From Akkermansiaceae bacterium (GTDB lineage Bacteria; Verrucomicrobiota; Verrucomicrobiia; Verrucomicrobiales; Akkermansiaceae), in NCBI GenBank assembly GCA_903908495.1, contig CAIVSK010000050.1, positions 1-64,000 on the forward strand: DNA of 64,000 nucleotides, given 5' to 3'. The notes beneath the pieces are model-generated. The model searched no databases, was not told the DNA's origin, and saw nothing but the letters and a program-made list of their open reading frames with translations. Every line of letters starts with the position of its first letter. Positions within the stretch are counted from its first letter, which is position 1. Below, one piece after another: positions 18,356 through 27,096 of the stretch. Position numbers and translations under genes: made by a program.

Positions 18356-18367
18356 GGCTCAGCCTCA
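18353..18367. terminator. Hairpin between convergent genes
   Basis: TGAGGCT-C-AGCCTCA is a perfect inverted repeat that begins with the stop codon of the giant gene and ends three bases before the stop of the convergent gene. It would fold as a 6-bp stem with a TCA loop. There is no T-run, so it is only a candidate bidirectional terminator, similar in placement to the hairpin at 8128-8145. Confidence 0.35.
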
Positions 18368-18369
18368 GC

Positions 18370-20316
18370 TCAGTTCGAGTGCTTGGGGTCTTCGAAGGGA
18401 TTGACGGTGGTGCCGGCGGTTTCGGCGGCGGCGGGGGCAGTGTCATCGGCGATGATGTCATCAAGCAAGCGCTTGATGCCGGCTTCGGCGAGGTCGCTGC
18501 GCGGGTAGATGCCGCGGGCCTTGAGATACCATGCCAGGGCGGTGCCGGTTTGCTTGGGCGTGCGGCCTTCGAATTGGTGGGCGCGGTCGAGTGCCTTGGT
18601 GAAATCGGCGACTTTGGACGAGAGCAATTCGAGTTCGCGGCCGAGCTTGGGATCGTCGGGGAATTGTTCGCGCAAGGCGGCGAGTTGTTCCCAGGCGGCG
18701 TAGTTTTGACCGACCTTGCTGAACTCGGCGGCCTTGCCCAGGGCAGTCTCGATCTTCGTCAGATTGGTCATGATTTGTTTGAAGGCCTCCTCGCGCTTGG
18801 CATCGCCCTGGATGGTGGGGGCGAATTCGTACTGTCGCTTGGCGATCTCGCGGTAGTTGCCCTCGCTCAGCAAACGGTCGAAGTCGTTGCGCGCGGTGAG
18901 CATCGGCTGGCCGTCCTTGATGAGCTTGCGGAACTCATCGAGTTTCGGGTTGGTGGGCCAGATTTCGGTGGCGGCGCGGATTTTCTCGGCGGCCTTGTCG
19001 TTTTCGTGGGCCAGCAGGTGGGCTTTGGCTTCATCGATGGCGAGGTCGGACGCAAGCGAATAGCCGGAGATGAAGCCGTCCATCTTGGAGGATGGAAAAT
19101 CCTTGGCGGTGGCCTTGAGTTTGGTGAGGAGTTCCTTGGCCTTGACGAAATCATGGGCTTGCAGCGAGCCGTAGATCTCGTTGGAATCGCGGGTGAAGGT
19201 GAGAATCTTGAGCTTCTTCTCCAAGGACAGGGTGGCGACAGGGGCGAGATACTCGCCGACGGCGAAAGCTTCCATCAGGCGCTGCGAGGCCGAGTAGAGC
19301 TCGTCACGAGTGAGCATCAGGTTGAATGCCTCGATGTACTTGTCGGCCTCGCGCACCGCTTCGTTGGATAACGAGTCAAGTGACGACACGGTGGGGCTCA
19401 CGCCCATCGACTGGGTGAACAACTTGGCGACGTCCGAGCCTTTGTCGATGCGCAGGGTGGTATCGCCATCCTTCCACACCTGGTTATAGAAACGTGCGGC
19501 CATGATGACATGCTCGAAGCGGCGCTGCATGAACCATTGCACCATGTTGACCTGGTATTGCGCCTTGGTGGTGATGGTCTGGGCCTCGGTGCGTGCGATG
19601 TTGACTTTCTTGAGGGCCTCGATTTCTACGATGCGGCGCAGGGTGTCGGCGTATTTGAGCGACTGCATCCCGGCCCCTGGATTGTCGGTTGGGGCGGCCT
19701 GTTTGCCGCCGCCCTTGCCGCCGGCCACGGGGGCTGCGGCAGCCACGCCGGCAGGTCTCTCATGGCGCGCATCCCAGTCCGCCTTGGCCTCAATGTCCTT
19801 TTTTTCCTGTTCGATTGAGCCGTTGAGTTTTTTCAGGCCGGCGACGTCCTGCCTGGCGAGCATGGCCATGTAGACCGCCTCGGCGAGGGTGCTGCAGATG
19901 TTCGCATCTCCCGGATAGGTGGCGGCCCGGGGCAGCAGCTTGAAGGCATCGTATAGGTTGGGCGCGGGCTTGTGGAATGGCGACACCGTGCTCAGTATCT
20001 CGGCGATCGTCTTGCGGTATTCCACCGTCAATTCGTCGCTTTCCGGCGGCTGGCTCAGGTACTTTTCAAAGCGCGCCTTGAGCAGCCGGTTGTCACCCAG
20101 CGGAATGACCACGCCGCCGACGGTGATGGTTTCCGCCGAGGGGTCGAGCATCGGGATTTCCTGGCCCAGCGGACTGGCGGCGGGCTTTTGCTGGGGCCGC
20201 ACCGCGGTGTCCTGCGGCGCACCCGGCTGGGCCGCCGGTTGGGCAGCGGGCGGCGTGTACACCTGACCGCAGAGCGTGCCGGAAGCTAACAATAATAGGA
20301 AAAGTTGCGGTTTCAC
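18370..20316 (-). CDS. Secreted helical repeat protein of unknown function
   Basis: The 648-residue protein has a short signal sequence (MKPQLFLLLLASGTLCGQ; Cys16 could also be a lipobox cysteine) followed by a Pro/Gln/Ala-rich linker. The remainder is almost entirely predicted helix with TPR-like periodicity, for example residues 380-600 (FVKAKELLTKLKA, AKAHLLAHENDKAAEKI, AAWEQLAALREQFPDD, ALAWYLKARGIYPRSD). The C-terminus is Ala/Thr-rich. I do not recognise a family. It starts with GTG, lies 23 bases after a small membrane protein gene and is probably the last gene of a unit beginning with the ABC transporter. It ends tail to tail with the alpha-2-macroglobulin gene, whose TPR parts it resembles in style. 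Confidence 0.7.
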   Translation of the reverse strand: MKPQLFLLLLASGTLCGQVYTPPAAQPAAQPGAPQDTAVRPQQKPAASPLGQEIPMLDPSAETITVGGVVIPLGDNRLLKARFEKYLSQPPESDELTVEYRKTIAEILSTVSPFHKPAPNLYDAFKLLPRAATYPGDANICSTLAEAVYMAMLARQDVAGLKKLNGSIEQEKKDIEAKADWDARHERPAGVAAAAPVAGGKGGGKQAAPTDNPGAGMQSLKYADTLRRIVEIEALKKVNIARTEAQTITTKAQYQVNMVQWFMQRRFEHVIMAARFYNQVWKDGDTTLRIDKGSDVAKLFTQSMGVSPTVSSLDSLSNEAVREADKYIEAFNLMLTRDELYSASQRLMEAFAVGEYLAPVATLSLEKKLKILTFTRDSNEIYGSLQAHDFVKAKELLTKLKATAKDFPSSKMDGFISGYSLASDLAIDEAKAHLLAHENDKAAEKIRAATEIWPTNPKLDEFRKLIKDGQPMLTARNDFDRLLSEGNYREIAKRQYEFAPTIQGDAKREEAFKQIMTNLTKIETALGKAAEFSKVGQNYAAWEQLAALREQFPDDPKLGRELELLSSKVADFTKALDRAHQFEGRTPKQTGTALAWYLKARGIYPRSDLAEAGIKRLLDDIIADDTAPAAAETAGTTVNPFEDPKHSN

Positions 20317-20339
20317 GGGCGACGGGGACGATTGTATTG

Positions 20340-20744
20340 TTAGAGCCGGTTGACATCAGTGGCCACCGGGATGCCGCCTTGGCGGACTTTGACGCGCATG
20401 GAATAGCGTTGCTCGCGTTCGACGTTGAGGTTGTTGAATTTGGGCGGAATCTCGATGCCGATCAATTCATCGCCGCCCTTGGTGGTGACGCGCAGGCTGA
20501 CGATCTGGCCGCGGCTGGGGGTCCAGCGGAGCTTTTCGTCGATCTTGCCCTCGATGGCATACTCGTTGCCACGCAGGGAGTTGCCGTTTTCCAAAAAGTC
20601 GTCCATATTGAGGGTGTTCACATCGCCGAAGCTGGGCTTCTTATGCTTGAACAACGACTGGCCCGCGACGATGGCGACCACCACCGCCGCAGCAATGCCA
20701 ATGAGGATGCCGGGGTGTAAACTGGAACTAGCGCGACGGGCCAT
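20340..20744 (-). CDS. Single-span membrane protein of unknown function
   Basis: The 134-residue protein has one membrane segment (residues 11-29, HPGILIGIAAAVVVAIVAGQ) after a basic N-terminus, so the rest should face the periplasm. The outer part has a beta-rich pattern (EYAIEGKIDEKLRW, IVSLRVTTKGGDELIGIEIP, RYSMRVKVRQGG) reminiscent of a small OB or barrel fold. No family is recognised. It lies 81 bases after the ABC transporter gene and 23 bases before the secreted helical protein, which suggests a three-gene unit. Confidence 0.65.
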   Translation of the reverse strand: MARRASSSLHPGILIGIAAAVVVAIVAGQSLFKHKKPSFGDVNTLNMDDFLENGNSLRGNEYAIEGKIDEKLRWTPSRGQIVSLRVTTKGGDELIGIEIPPKFNNLNVEREQRYSMRVKVRQGGIPVATDVNRL

Positions 20745-20825
20745 GAGCGAAAGGTGCTGAGTGAATGATGAGAACAGACGAAAGTTACCAGCGCATTTGA
20801 AAAAATCGAGGGCTAAAAATGCGGA

Positions 20826-22634
20826 TCAATCCCACTGTGGGCGGCGCGCGCCGGCCCAGGCGATGATGAGAGCCACGCCGATGTGGGCGAAAAGGGTGTA
20901 AAGACAGGACGTCTGCAGCGACAGCGAGGTATCGATCACCGATTTCACGGCATCATGCACCTGGGTTTGCAGGGACTCGACCGAACCGGACCAGGCCCAG
21001 TAGGCCGAGATGAACGGGCGGGTGAACACCTCGATGTTTTCCGGCAGGGCGAGCACCGCGCCGGACAGCGGCAATTGGAAACCGACCAGGTAAATCGACA
21101 GCAATGATGCCTGCTCGGCAGTGCGCATCATCGAGGAGATCGCCAGGCAGATGGCCGTCATGGCCGCGTTAACCAACAACAGGAATCCTGCGTGCTGGAA
21201 AAACTCACCGCGGAACTGGCCGAAGAAATTGACGAAAAACGCCATCCACAGCGATTGAGCGATGACCAGACAGGACAAAAACGCCACCTTCGAGGCCAGA
21301 TAAGCCGATGGCCGCAGCCCGCCGAATTTCTCCTTTTCATAGATCGGGCGCTCGCCGGCGATCTCGCGGGCCGAGTTATTGGATCCCATCAACGCCAGCA
21401 GCACCACCTGGAACATGATGATGCCGGAAACCGCCGAGCCGACCTTGGCCTGATCGGCGCGCACGTTCTGTTGCTCCTGGATTTCCGCGGCGATATCCGA
21501 TTGGTGGCTGTCGGAGAAGCGGCGGATGGTGCCTGAGGCCTTGTCGCTGAAGAGGGTGACCAAGATCGGGAAACAGATGAGAATGGCCAGTTGCAAAAAC
21601 ACCTGGCCGCGATCACGGAAAAAGATGCGCCAGCGGCGCGACAACAACGTGGCAAACTGGCTGAAAAATCCCGGCATCGGCAGCGCCTCGGGTGCCGGAC
21701 GGGTGACGGCGCGGTTGGAGGTCGCGGCTTGGTCGTCGCCAGGGGCCGGGGTGGCGTCCTCCGCGGTTCGCTCGGCGGGGGGCTCCGTGTTGCGGGGCAA
21801 GTGCAGGCTGCCGCTGGCGATGAGCACCTGGCGGTTGCGTTCCAGCATGTGGAAATACGACTCACCGTGTTTTTTCCAAGAACTTTGCCAACGCTCCGCA
21901 GTCTGGGTCGCCAGCCGTGGATAGACCTCCTCGCTGTCTTTCACCGAAAAATAGTGCGTCAGTTTTTCCGGCGGGCCATGAAAGGCCAAGCATCCTTCGT
22001 GCAGCACCAGAATCGAATCATATAATTCCAAATGCGCCAGCGAGTGGGTCACCGACAACACAATGCGCCCGTCCTTGCGCGATAAATCGTGCAGCAGGCG
22101 GACGATCTCCCGCTCGGAGCGCGGATCCAGACCCGAGGTGACTTCGTCGCAGAGCAGGATTTTCGGGTCCGACACCAATTCCATGGCCAGCCCCAACCGC
22201 CGCTTTTGGCCACCGGAGAGCACCTTGACCACGCGATCGCTGATGCTCGCCAGACCGGCTTCCTCGAGCACCCGGTCGATGCGCTGATCCAGTTCGGCGG
22301 TGTTGCGGCAGCGCACCCGCAGGCGGGTGGCGGCCTCCACCGATTCATCCACCGTGAGCGGATCATAGGCGATGGAAAACTGCGGCACATAACCGATCTC
22401 AGAGGGTGAAAAATCCCCCCCTTTTGATAGATTGCGACCGTCCCAGAACAAACTGCCCGCGGACTCCGGATTGAGTCCGGCGATGGTCTTGAGCAAGGTG
22501 GTTTTGCCACATCCCGACGGTCCGACGATGGCCATGAAATGGCCCTTGGGCACCTTGAGCGAGATGTGATCGACAAGGTTGACCTCGGCGCCATCTTTGC
22601 GGATGGTGAAACAAACGTCTTGAAGTTCTAGCAC
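20826..22634 (-). CDS. Fused ABC transporter, ATPase plus ABC-2 permease (ABCG-like half transporter)
   Basis: One 602-residue chain carries an N-terminal ABC ATPase and a C-terminal ABC-2 type permease, the order found in ABCG/White half transporters. Walker A is GPSGCGKT (38-45), the signature LSGGQKRR starts at 139, Walker B is ILLCDE (159-164), and the H-loop is in VTHSLAHLE. Residues 260-320 are a variable Pro/Ala-rich linker. From about 330 onward come six hydrophobic segments, interrupted by an extracellular-type loop (QSDIAAEIQEQQNVRADQ). It starts with GTG. The substrate is unknown; export of a lipid or surface component is typical. The next two genes on the same strand encode exported or membrane proteins and may be its partners. 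Confidence 0.85.
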   Translation of the reverse strand: MLELQDVCFTIRKDGAEVNLVDHISLKVPKGHFMAIVGPSGCGKTTLLKTIAGLNPESAGSLFWDGRNLSKGGDFSPSEIGYVPQFSIAYDPLTVDESVEAATRLRVRCRNTAELDQRIDRVLEEAGLASISDRVVKVLSGGQKRRLGLAMELVSDPKILLCDEVTSGLDPRSEREIVRLLHDLSRKDGRIVLSVTHSLAHLELYDSILVLHEGCLAFHGPPEKLTHYFSVKDSEEVYPRLATQTAERWQSSWKKHGESYFHMLERNRQVLIASGSLHLPRNTEPPAERTAEDATPAPGDDQAATSNRAVTRPAPEALPMPGFFSQFATLLSRRWRIFFRDRGQVFLQLAILICFPILVTLFSDKASGTIRRFSDSHQSDIAAEIQEQQNVRADQAKVGSAVSGIIMFQVVLLALMGSNNSAREIAGERPIYEKEKFGGLRPSAYLASKVAFLSCLVIAQSLWMAFFVNFFGQFRGEFFQHAGFLLLVNAAMTAICLAISSMMRTAEQASLLSIYLVGFQLPLSGAVLALPENIEVFTRPFISAYWAWSGSVESLQTQVHDAVKSVIDTSLSLQTSCLYTLFAHIGVALIIAWAGARRPQWD

Positions 22635-22718
22635 GGTGGCAGTGGGTTAACCAGTAACGGTGCCGACGATAATCGGATTTTCAGGCCACCGGCGAGCAAT
22701 TTATTGTGGGATTGCGGG

Positions 22719-22746
22719 TTGCGCTGATGGGATTGGCGGATATATT
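22719..22746 (+). promoter_or_regulatory. Candidate promoter of the superoxide dismutase gene
   Basis: TTGCGC (22719-22724) and TATATT (22741-22746) are separated by 16 bases; the -10 differs from consensus at one position and the -35 matches three of six. Transcription would begin near 22753, giving a leader of about 70 bases that ends in the C-rich tract before the ATG. Confidence 0.4.
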
Positions 22747-22821
22747 GGTCGGCTGGCTTGTGGAACGCGCCGTGGCGCGATTCCGGCTGATGCAACACCC
22801 CCACCCCACCCCCCAATTACC

Positions 22822-23469
22822 ATGGCCTACACCCTTCCTGAACTCGGTTACGCATACGACGCGCTCGAGCCCTACATCGATGCCCGCACGATGGAAATCC
22901 ATCACACCAAGCATCACGCAGCCTACGTCACCAACGTCAATGCCGCCATCGCCGGCAAGCCGGAGCTTGAGGAAAAGTGCCCCGGTGAATTGATCGCGGA
23001 CCTCAAATCGGTGCCGGAAGACATCCGTGGCGTGGTGCGCAACCACGGCGGCGGTCACGTCAACCACACGCTGTTTTGGAAAATGATTGCCCCGGGCGGT
23101 GCCAAGGCCCCCACCGGAGAACTGGCCGCCGCCATCGATGCCGCCTTCGGTTCGTTCGATGAAATGAAGGCTGCCTTTGGCAAGGCCGCTGCCGGCCGCT
23201 TTGGCTCCGGTTGGGCCTGGCTGTGCACCAGCGAGGGCAAACTCTCGGTGTGCTCGACGGCCAACCAGGACAATCCGATCATGGGCCCGGACTTCGGCGG
23301 CTGCGGCGGCGGATGCCGCGCCGTGCTCGGACTCGATGTCTGGGAGCACGCCTATTACCTCAACTATCAGAATCGCCGACCCGATTACATCGCCGCGTTC
23401 TGGAATGTGGTCAACTGGGATGTCGTGACAGCCCGCTACACCAGCGCCTGCGGCTGCCCCGAGAAGTGA
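22822..23469 (+). CDS. Superoxide dismutase, Fe/Mn family
   Basis: The 215-residue enzyme removes superoxide in the cytoplasm; no signal peptide is present with the ATG at 22822. All metal ligands are in place: His27 (MEIHHTKHH), His82 (HVNHTLFW), Asp172 and His176 ([10 protein letters not shown]). The segment [11 protein letters not shown] is more usual for Mn-type or cambialistic enzymes, but the metal cannot be fixed from sequence. Unusually, the loop before the DVWEH motif carries C161-x3-C165 (GGCGGGC), and the C-terminus ends CGCPEK with two more cysteines. Twin hairpin repeats follow the stop codon. Confidence 0.94.
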   Translation: MAYTLPELGYAYDALEPYIDARTMEIHHTKHHAAYVTNVNAAIAGKPELEEKCPGELIADLKSVPEDIRGVVRNHGGGHVNHTLFWKMIAPGGAKAPTGELAAAIDAAFGSFDEMKAAFGKAAAGRFGSGWAWLCTSEGKLSVCSTANQDNPIMGPDFGGCGGGCRAVLGLDVWEHAYYLNYQNRRPDYIAAFWNVVNWDVVTARYTSACGCPEK

Positions 23470-23476
23470 GCCGCCC

Positions 23477-23548
23477 TGTGGCGGCGGTCCGGTGACCGTC
23501 GCCCGTGCTTGCATGCGTTGTGGCGGCGGTCCTGTGACCGTCGCCCGT
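23477..23548. repeat. Tandem pair of 30-bp hairpin repeats
   Basis: Two 30-bp copies at 23477-23506 and 23519-23548 differ at one base and are 12 bases apart. Each folds on itself as GGCGGCGGTC-loop-GACCGTCGCC, a 10-bp stem with one G-T pair. They begin seven bases after the superoxide dismutase stop, so they may work as its terminator. The repeated unit looks like a REP-type palindromic element that may occur elsewhere in the genome. The rest of the gap to 23741 holds no recognisable feature. Confidence 0.7.
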
Positions 23549-23741
23549 TTGTGCGGGGTGTGTGAGAGCAAGGCCATGCTAGCGCCTGACGCTGTGCGAA
23601 GTCCGGCTTTGTTTGGCTCTGCATTGTCAAATGGGCGGCCCGTGCCGCCCTTTTGATTCACTTGCTTCTGGCTTGGACTGTGCGCACACTCAGCCGATGG
23701 CAAAGCCACCAGACTGCGCCTCAGAGACGCCACCCACCACC

Positions 23742-24494
23742 ATGCCAAGCCCGAAAGCTAACAAACCAAAGACTGACCGGGCCGACGCCTTGCTTACCGC
23801 GCGGGGGTTGTGTGACTCGCGCGAACAGGCGAAGCGGCTGATTCTGGCCGGCGAGGTGCGCAGCGGCGAGCGCTTGGTCGACAAACCCAGCAGCAAGCTG
23901 GCGGTGGATGCGCCGCTGGAGGTGAGGGCAAGACCGCGCTTCGTGGGCCGCGGCGGGTTCAAGCTCGAAGGTGCGCTGGATGCCTTTGCGATCGACCCGG
24001 GTGGCTGGGTGTGTCTCGATGTGGGTGCCTCCACCGGTGGCTTCACCGATTGCCTGCTGCAACGCGGAGCCCTGCGTGTGCACGCCGTGGATGTGGGCAC
24101 CAACCAATTGGTGTGGAAATTGCGCAACGACCCGCGCGTGATTGTTAGGGAACAATTCAACGCCCGCCACATGGTGCCTGCAGACCTCGGCGAAAGCGTC
24201 CGGCTGGGGGTGATGGACCTGTCGTTCATTTCCCTGACCAAGGTGCTGCCGGCGGTTTTCACGGTGTTGGCGGAGGGCGGCAGCGTGGTGTGCCTCATCA
24301 AGCCCCAGTTCGAGCTGCGGCGGGAGGATGTCGGCAGGGGCGGCATTGTTAGGGACGCGGCCTTGCACCAGCGGGCGATCGACAAAATCCGGCGTTTTGT
24401 CACCGAGGAACAGGGCCGTGAGTGGCGCGGGCTGATTGCCTCGCCGATTACCGGCACGGATGGCAACCAGGAGTTTCTGGCGTGGATCGCTTAG
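23742..24494 (+). CDS. tlyA: TlyA-type rRNA 2'-O-methyltransferase (S4 plus FtsJ-like domain)
   Basis: The 250-residue protein combines an N-terminal S4 RNA-binding domain (ADALLTARGLCDSREQAKRLILAGEV) with a Rossmann methyltransferase domain (KLEGALDAF, CLDVGASTGGFTDCLLQRGA, VMDLSFISLTKVLP, LIKPQFEL). Family members methylate 16S and 23S rRNA at cytidine 2'-OH; in some bacteria they were first annotated as hemolysins. I chose the ATG at 23742 because the S4 domain begins soon after; an in-frame ATG at 23697 would add 15 residues. The gene stands alone, convergent with the coproheme decarboxylase gene. Confidence 0.9.
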   Translation: MPSPKANKPKTDRADALLTARGLCDSREQAKRLILAGEVRSGERLVDKPSSKLAVDAPLEVRARPRFVGRGGFKLEGALDAFAIDPGGWVCLDVGASTGGFTDCLLQRGALRVHAVDVGTNQLVWKLRNDPRVIVREQFNARHMVPADLGESVRLGVMDLSFISLTKVLPAVFTVLAEGGSVVCLIKPQFELRREDVGRGGIVRDAALHQRAIDKIRRFVTEEQGREWRGLIASPITGTDGNQEFLAWIA

Positions 24495-24605
24495 GGAATG
24501 CCAGCGGCACCCGGTAGGTGACGCTGGTCAGCAAAAGCGCAGCACAACTCGCCAGCCACGGTTGCCGGCCGAGGCATTGCCCGTGAGAGGGTCTAAGCCG
24601 CAGGC

Positions 24606-25436
24606 TCACAGACAGAGCCGGCGGAACAACAGGTCGAGGGGCAATTGCATGCCGATGTAGAAATCGCCGAAGTCGGCGTAGCGGGCCGAGACCTCATCGA
24701 AGCGCATTTCATAGACGATGGCCTTGACGTCGCTGGTGTCCTTGGCCAGCAGGGTCACGCCCCATTCGTATTCATCGAGGCCGGTGGAGCCGCTGATGAG
24801 TTGGAGGATGCGGCCGGAATAGGTGCGGCCGACGCGGGCGTGGCCGGCCATCAGGGTGCGGCGCGCCTCGAAGTCCAGCGCGTACCAATTGTCGCTGCCG
24901 CTGCGGCGCTTGGACATCGGATAGAAGCAGACCACCGGCCAGTCCGGCAGCGTTGGATAGAGGCGGTACTTGCGGTAATGGGCCATGCGGGTCTCGAATT
25001 CGACGAGGGCGGCATCGAATTCCGGGGTGCCCGCCGTGAGGCATTTTTCTTCGACGAGGGTTTCGGCGATGTACTGCTCGCGGGTGGGGGTGTATTCGGA
25101 GCTCTCGGTTTGGGAGAGATAGGAATACACCGGGCTGAGAATCTCCGGGCCAAGCGACAGGCTGAGTTGCTTTTCAAAGGCATTGGCGACGTGCAAATCC
25201 GGCGTCAGCAACATGAAGCCCAGATCGGCCTTGGGGGTGGCGATCGAAAAACTCAACAACTGGGTGTCGGCAGTGGCGCGGATCTCCTGCACCAATTCAG
25301 TGAGGTGGGTCTTGGCATGGCGTTTTTCCTCATCGCTGAAGAGCGCCCACTGGGCGTGATCGACTTGATAGAAAAGGTGCATGACGTGCCAACCTTCGTG
25401 CGGCACAAGCGGGGTGGGGGTGGTGGGGTCGGACAT
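24606..25436 (-). CDS. hemQ: Coproheme decarboxylase (HemQ/ChdC)
   Basis: The enzyme decarboxylates coproheme III to heme b with peroxide as oxidant, the last step of the coproporphyrin-dependent heme pathway. Chlorite-dismutase-fold signatures are clear: FYPMSKRR with the catalytic Tyr172 and Lys176, the proximal heme ligand His199 in LMAGHARVGR, and ISGSTGLDEYEWGVTLL. The 27-residue Tyr-His spacing equals that of the Geobacillus enzyme (Tyr145/His172). The chain has 276 residues, near normal. It lies 24 bases after a membrane-anchored protein gene on the same strand and is probably co-transcribed with it. Its presence implies that this organism makes heme through coproporphyrin rather than protoporphyrin. 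Confidence 0.93.
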   Translation of the reverse strand: MSDPTTPTPLVPHEGWHVMHLFYQVDHAQWALFSDEEKRHAKTHLTELVQEIRATADTQLLSFSIATPKADLGFMLLTPDLHVANAFEKQLSLSLGPEILSPVYSYLSQTESSEYTPTREQYIAETLVEEKCLTAGTPEFDAALVEFETRMAHYRKYRLYPTLPDWPVVCFYPMSKRRSGSDNWYALDFEARRTLMAGHARVGRTYSGRILQLISGSTGLDEYEWGVTLLAKDTSDVKAIVYEMRFDEVSARYADFGDFYIGMQLPLDLLFRRLCL

Positions 25437-25460
25437 GGTGGGGATGATGGAGTTAGAATG

Positions 25461-26696
25461 TCAGCGCTTGGTGGAGGAAATGGGGATCTCCAGGAGTTTC
25501 TTGAAGTCCTTGCCCTGGGCATCGGCCGAGGGCGCTTCGAAAATGCGCAGCGTCCAGGGCTTGGTTTGGCCGGTGCGGTAGGCGGCGTGCATGCTGACGT
25601 CCTCAAAGCCTTGGGTGGCCGGCAGGATCAGCGTGGCGGCCCCATCGACGGGGCGGGTGATCGGATCGCCTACCGAGAGGCCGCTTTCGTTGTAGACCAA
25701 CGCTCGAATGGCGCCGGGTCCGCCCTGGAGGGTGATTTCGGCAACTGGAATGAGCACCACACCGGGGCGGGCTTCCGCTTGGCTGCCGATTGTCACCGGT
25801 TCGCGCCAGTAGGTATCGACGCTGCTGACAGTGACATGGGTGCCGCGGACTGGAAATGAAATTTGCGGTGCTTGGCCGGCTTGGCGCAGCACGCGGCTGA
25901 GTGAATGGTCGTACACCCAATAGCCACCCACCAGCAGCACCAGGCTGAGGGCGAGCAAGCCGATCGCCTCCACCTTGGAAAGGTTGAGATGAGGCCGCAG
26001 TGAGAGCGGCTTGGCGCTAACCGCCGCTGCTTCATCGGCCGCTGCTGCGGCAGTGGCGTCGGCGTCGGCGTCGGCGTCGGCGGGAGCGGCGTCGGCGGCA
26101 GGAACATCCGTGGCAGGAATATCCGCAGCAGGAACATCCGTGAAATCTGCGGGAGGAGGGGTGGCGGCCGCACTTGGGATTAGCGGTGATGCGGGAACGG
26201 CCAGAGGCTCGGCAGCGGGTTGAAGCAGCGCAAGCGCGGCGGCACCGTCCTCGGGGAGCTCATCTGGGAGGTCATCTGGGACGTCCCACTCCTCGAGGTT
26301 GTCGAACGCGTCTTCAAGCAGGTTGGCGCTGGCGGGGGCCCCCAAGGGCGAGAGTGGATGTTCCGCGCCATCGGACTCCCGCATAATCCGCACGCGTCCG
26401 AGGCGCGCAACATTGGTGCTTTGGCTGGTTTGACGTCGCGGGGTGACGGCCACGGCCAGGACAGGCGGGCCCTCGGCGTCGTCGGTCGCGGCGGCCGGGC
26501 CGTCAGCAGGGACGAGCGGGGCGCCGGGAATGCCCCTGCGCGGGAGAACCTGGACGGGTGGGGCTTCGTTGGCGGCGTCGGCTGGCGGTTCGGCGAGATC
26601 CCAAAGGTCTTCCTCGCGGGAGTTCTTGACGAAGGTCTCGAGAGTCGGGCGATGACGGGGGGGCAGCGAGGAGTCTTCGGGATTGGGGGGAGTCAT
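25461..26696 (-). CDS. Membrane-anchored protein with long low-complexity cytoplasmic tail
   Basis: The 411-residue protein has a roughly 225-residue acidic and Ala/Pro-rich N-terminal region, one membrane segment (VEAIGLLALSLVLLVGGYWVY, about 242-262) and a C-terminal globular part with beta character (ISFPVRGTHVTVSSVDTYW, VVLIPVAEITLQGGPGAIRALV, TLRIFEAP). The low-complexity part contains near-identical DVPA/DIPA repeats and an ADADADAD run. No family is recognised. The topology suggests cytoplasmic N and periplasmic C termini. It precedes hemQ by 24 bases in a probable operon; a direct link to heme metabolism is not shown by sequence. Confidence 0.7.
   Translation of the reverse strand: MTPPNPEDSSLPPRHRPTLETFVKNSREEDLWDLAEPPADAANEAPPVQVLPRRGIPGAPLVPADGPAAATDDAEGPPVLAVAVTPRRQTSQSTNVARLGRVRIMRESDGAEHPLSPLGAPASANLLEDAFDNLEEWDVPDDLPDELPEDGAAALALLQPAAEPLAVPASPLIPSAAATPPPADFTDVPAADIPATDVPAADAAPADADADADATAAAAADEAAAVSAKPLSLRPHLNLSKVEAIGLLALSLVLLVGGYWVYDHSLSRVLRQAGQAPQISFPVRGTHVTVSSVDTYWREPVTIGSQAEARPGVVLIPVAEITLQGGPGAIRALVYNESGLSVGDPITRPVDGAATLILPATQGFEDVSMHAAYRTGQTKPWTLRIFEAPSADAQGKDFKKLLEIPISSTKR
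26055..26141 (-). repeat. In-frame microsatellites in the low-complexity membrane protein gene
   Basis: Four tandem GGCGTC hexamers (26055-26078, encoding Asp-Ala repeats on the minus strand) are followed by three 15-bp units at 26097-26111, 26112-26126 and 26127-26141 that encode the DVPAA/DIPAT-type repeats. All unit lengths are multiples of three, so slippage would keep the frame. Confidence 0.85.
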
Positions 26697-26845
26697 GACG
26701 GCGGCTTGGTGAGCGTACGCGCGGATCGACGGCTTGGCCAGTATGAATGACGGAATTGCTGGCGGCGGGGGAAAAAATCTGCTGAAAAACCTTGCAAGTT
26801 ATGGCGCAACGCGGCATCCCAGTTGCGCAACCAACCCGCACCCCT

Positions 26846-27082
26846 ATGGCAGACAGAGAAGACAAGAACAGTTCCAATGTTTCCGGAAATTTTTACGTGG
26901 ACAGCCAGTGCATCGACTGCGACCTGTGCCGCGAGACCGCTCCTAACAATTTTAGCCGGGCCGAGAACGAAGGATATTCCTACGTTTACAAACAGCCGGA
27001 GAACGACGAGGAAACCGCGCAATGCCGCGAGGCAATGGAAGGTTGTCCGGTCGAAGCCATCGGTGACGACGGCGAAGATTGA
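26846..27082 (+). CDS. [4Fe-4S] ferredoxin
   Basis: The 78-residue protein has one ferredoxin cluster motif, CIDCDLCRETAPNNF, followed by a distant CPVEAI. This C-x2-C-x2-C...CP arrangement fits the single-cluster ferredoxins that carry electrons at low potential. An additional Cys lies eight residues before the last ligand (QCREAMEGC). The ATG at 26846 was preferred over an upstream in-frame codon because it gives the normal small size and follows a C-rich leader (CCAACCCGCACCCCT). It is transcribed away from the hemQ unit and is 14 bases before dciA. Confidence 0.88.
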   Translation: MADREDKNSSNVSGNFYVDSQCIDCDLCRETAPNNFSRAENEGYSYVYKQPENDEETAQCREAMEGCPVEAIGDDGED

Positions 27083-27096
27083 GAGCTACCCGCGCG

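Noticed and set aside
26822..26831. GTTGCGCAAC palindrome before the ferredoxin gene as an operator
   Set aside because: A single 10-bp palindrome without a second site or recognisable promoter is not enough.
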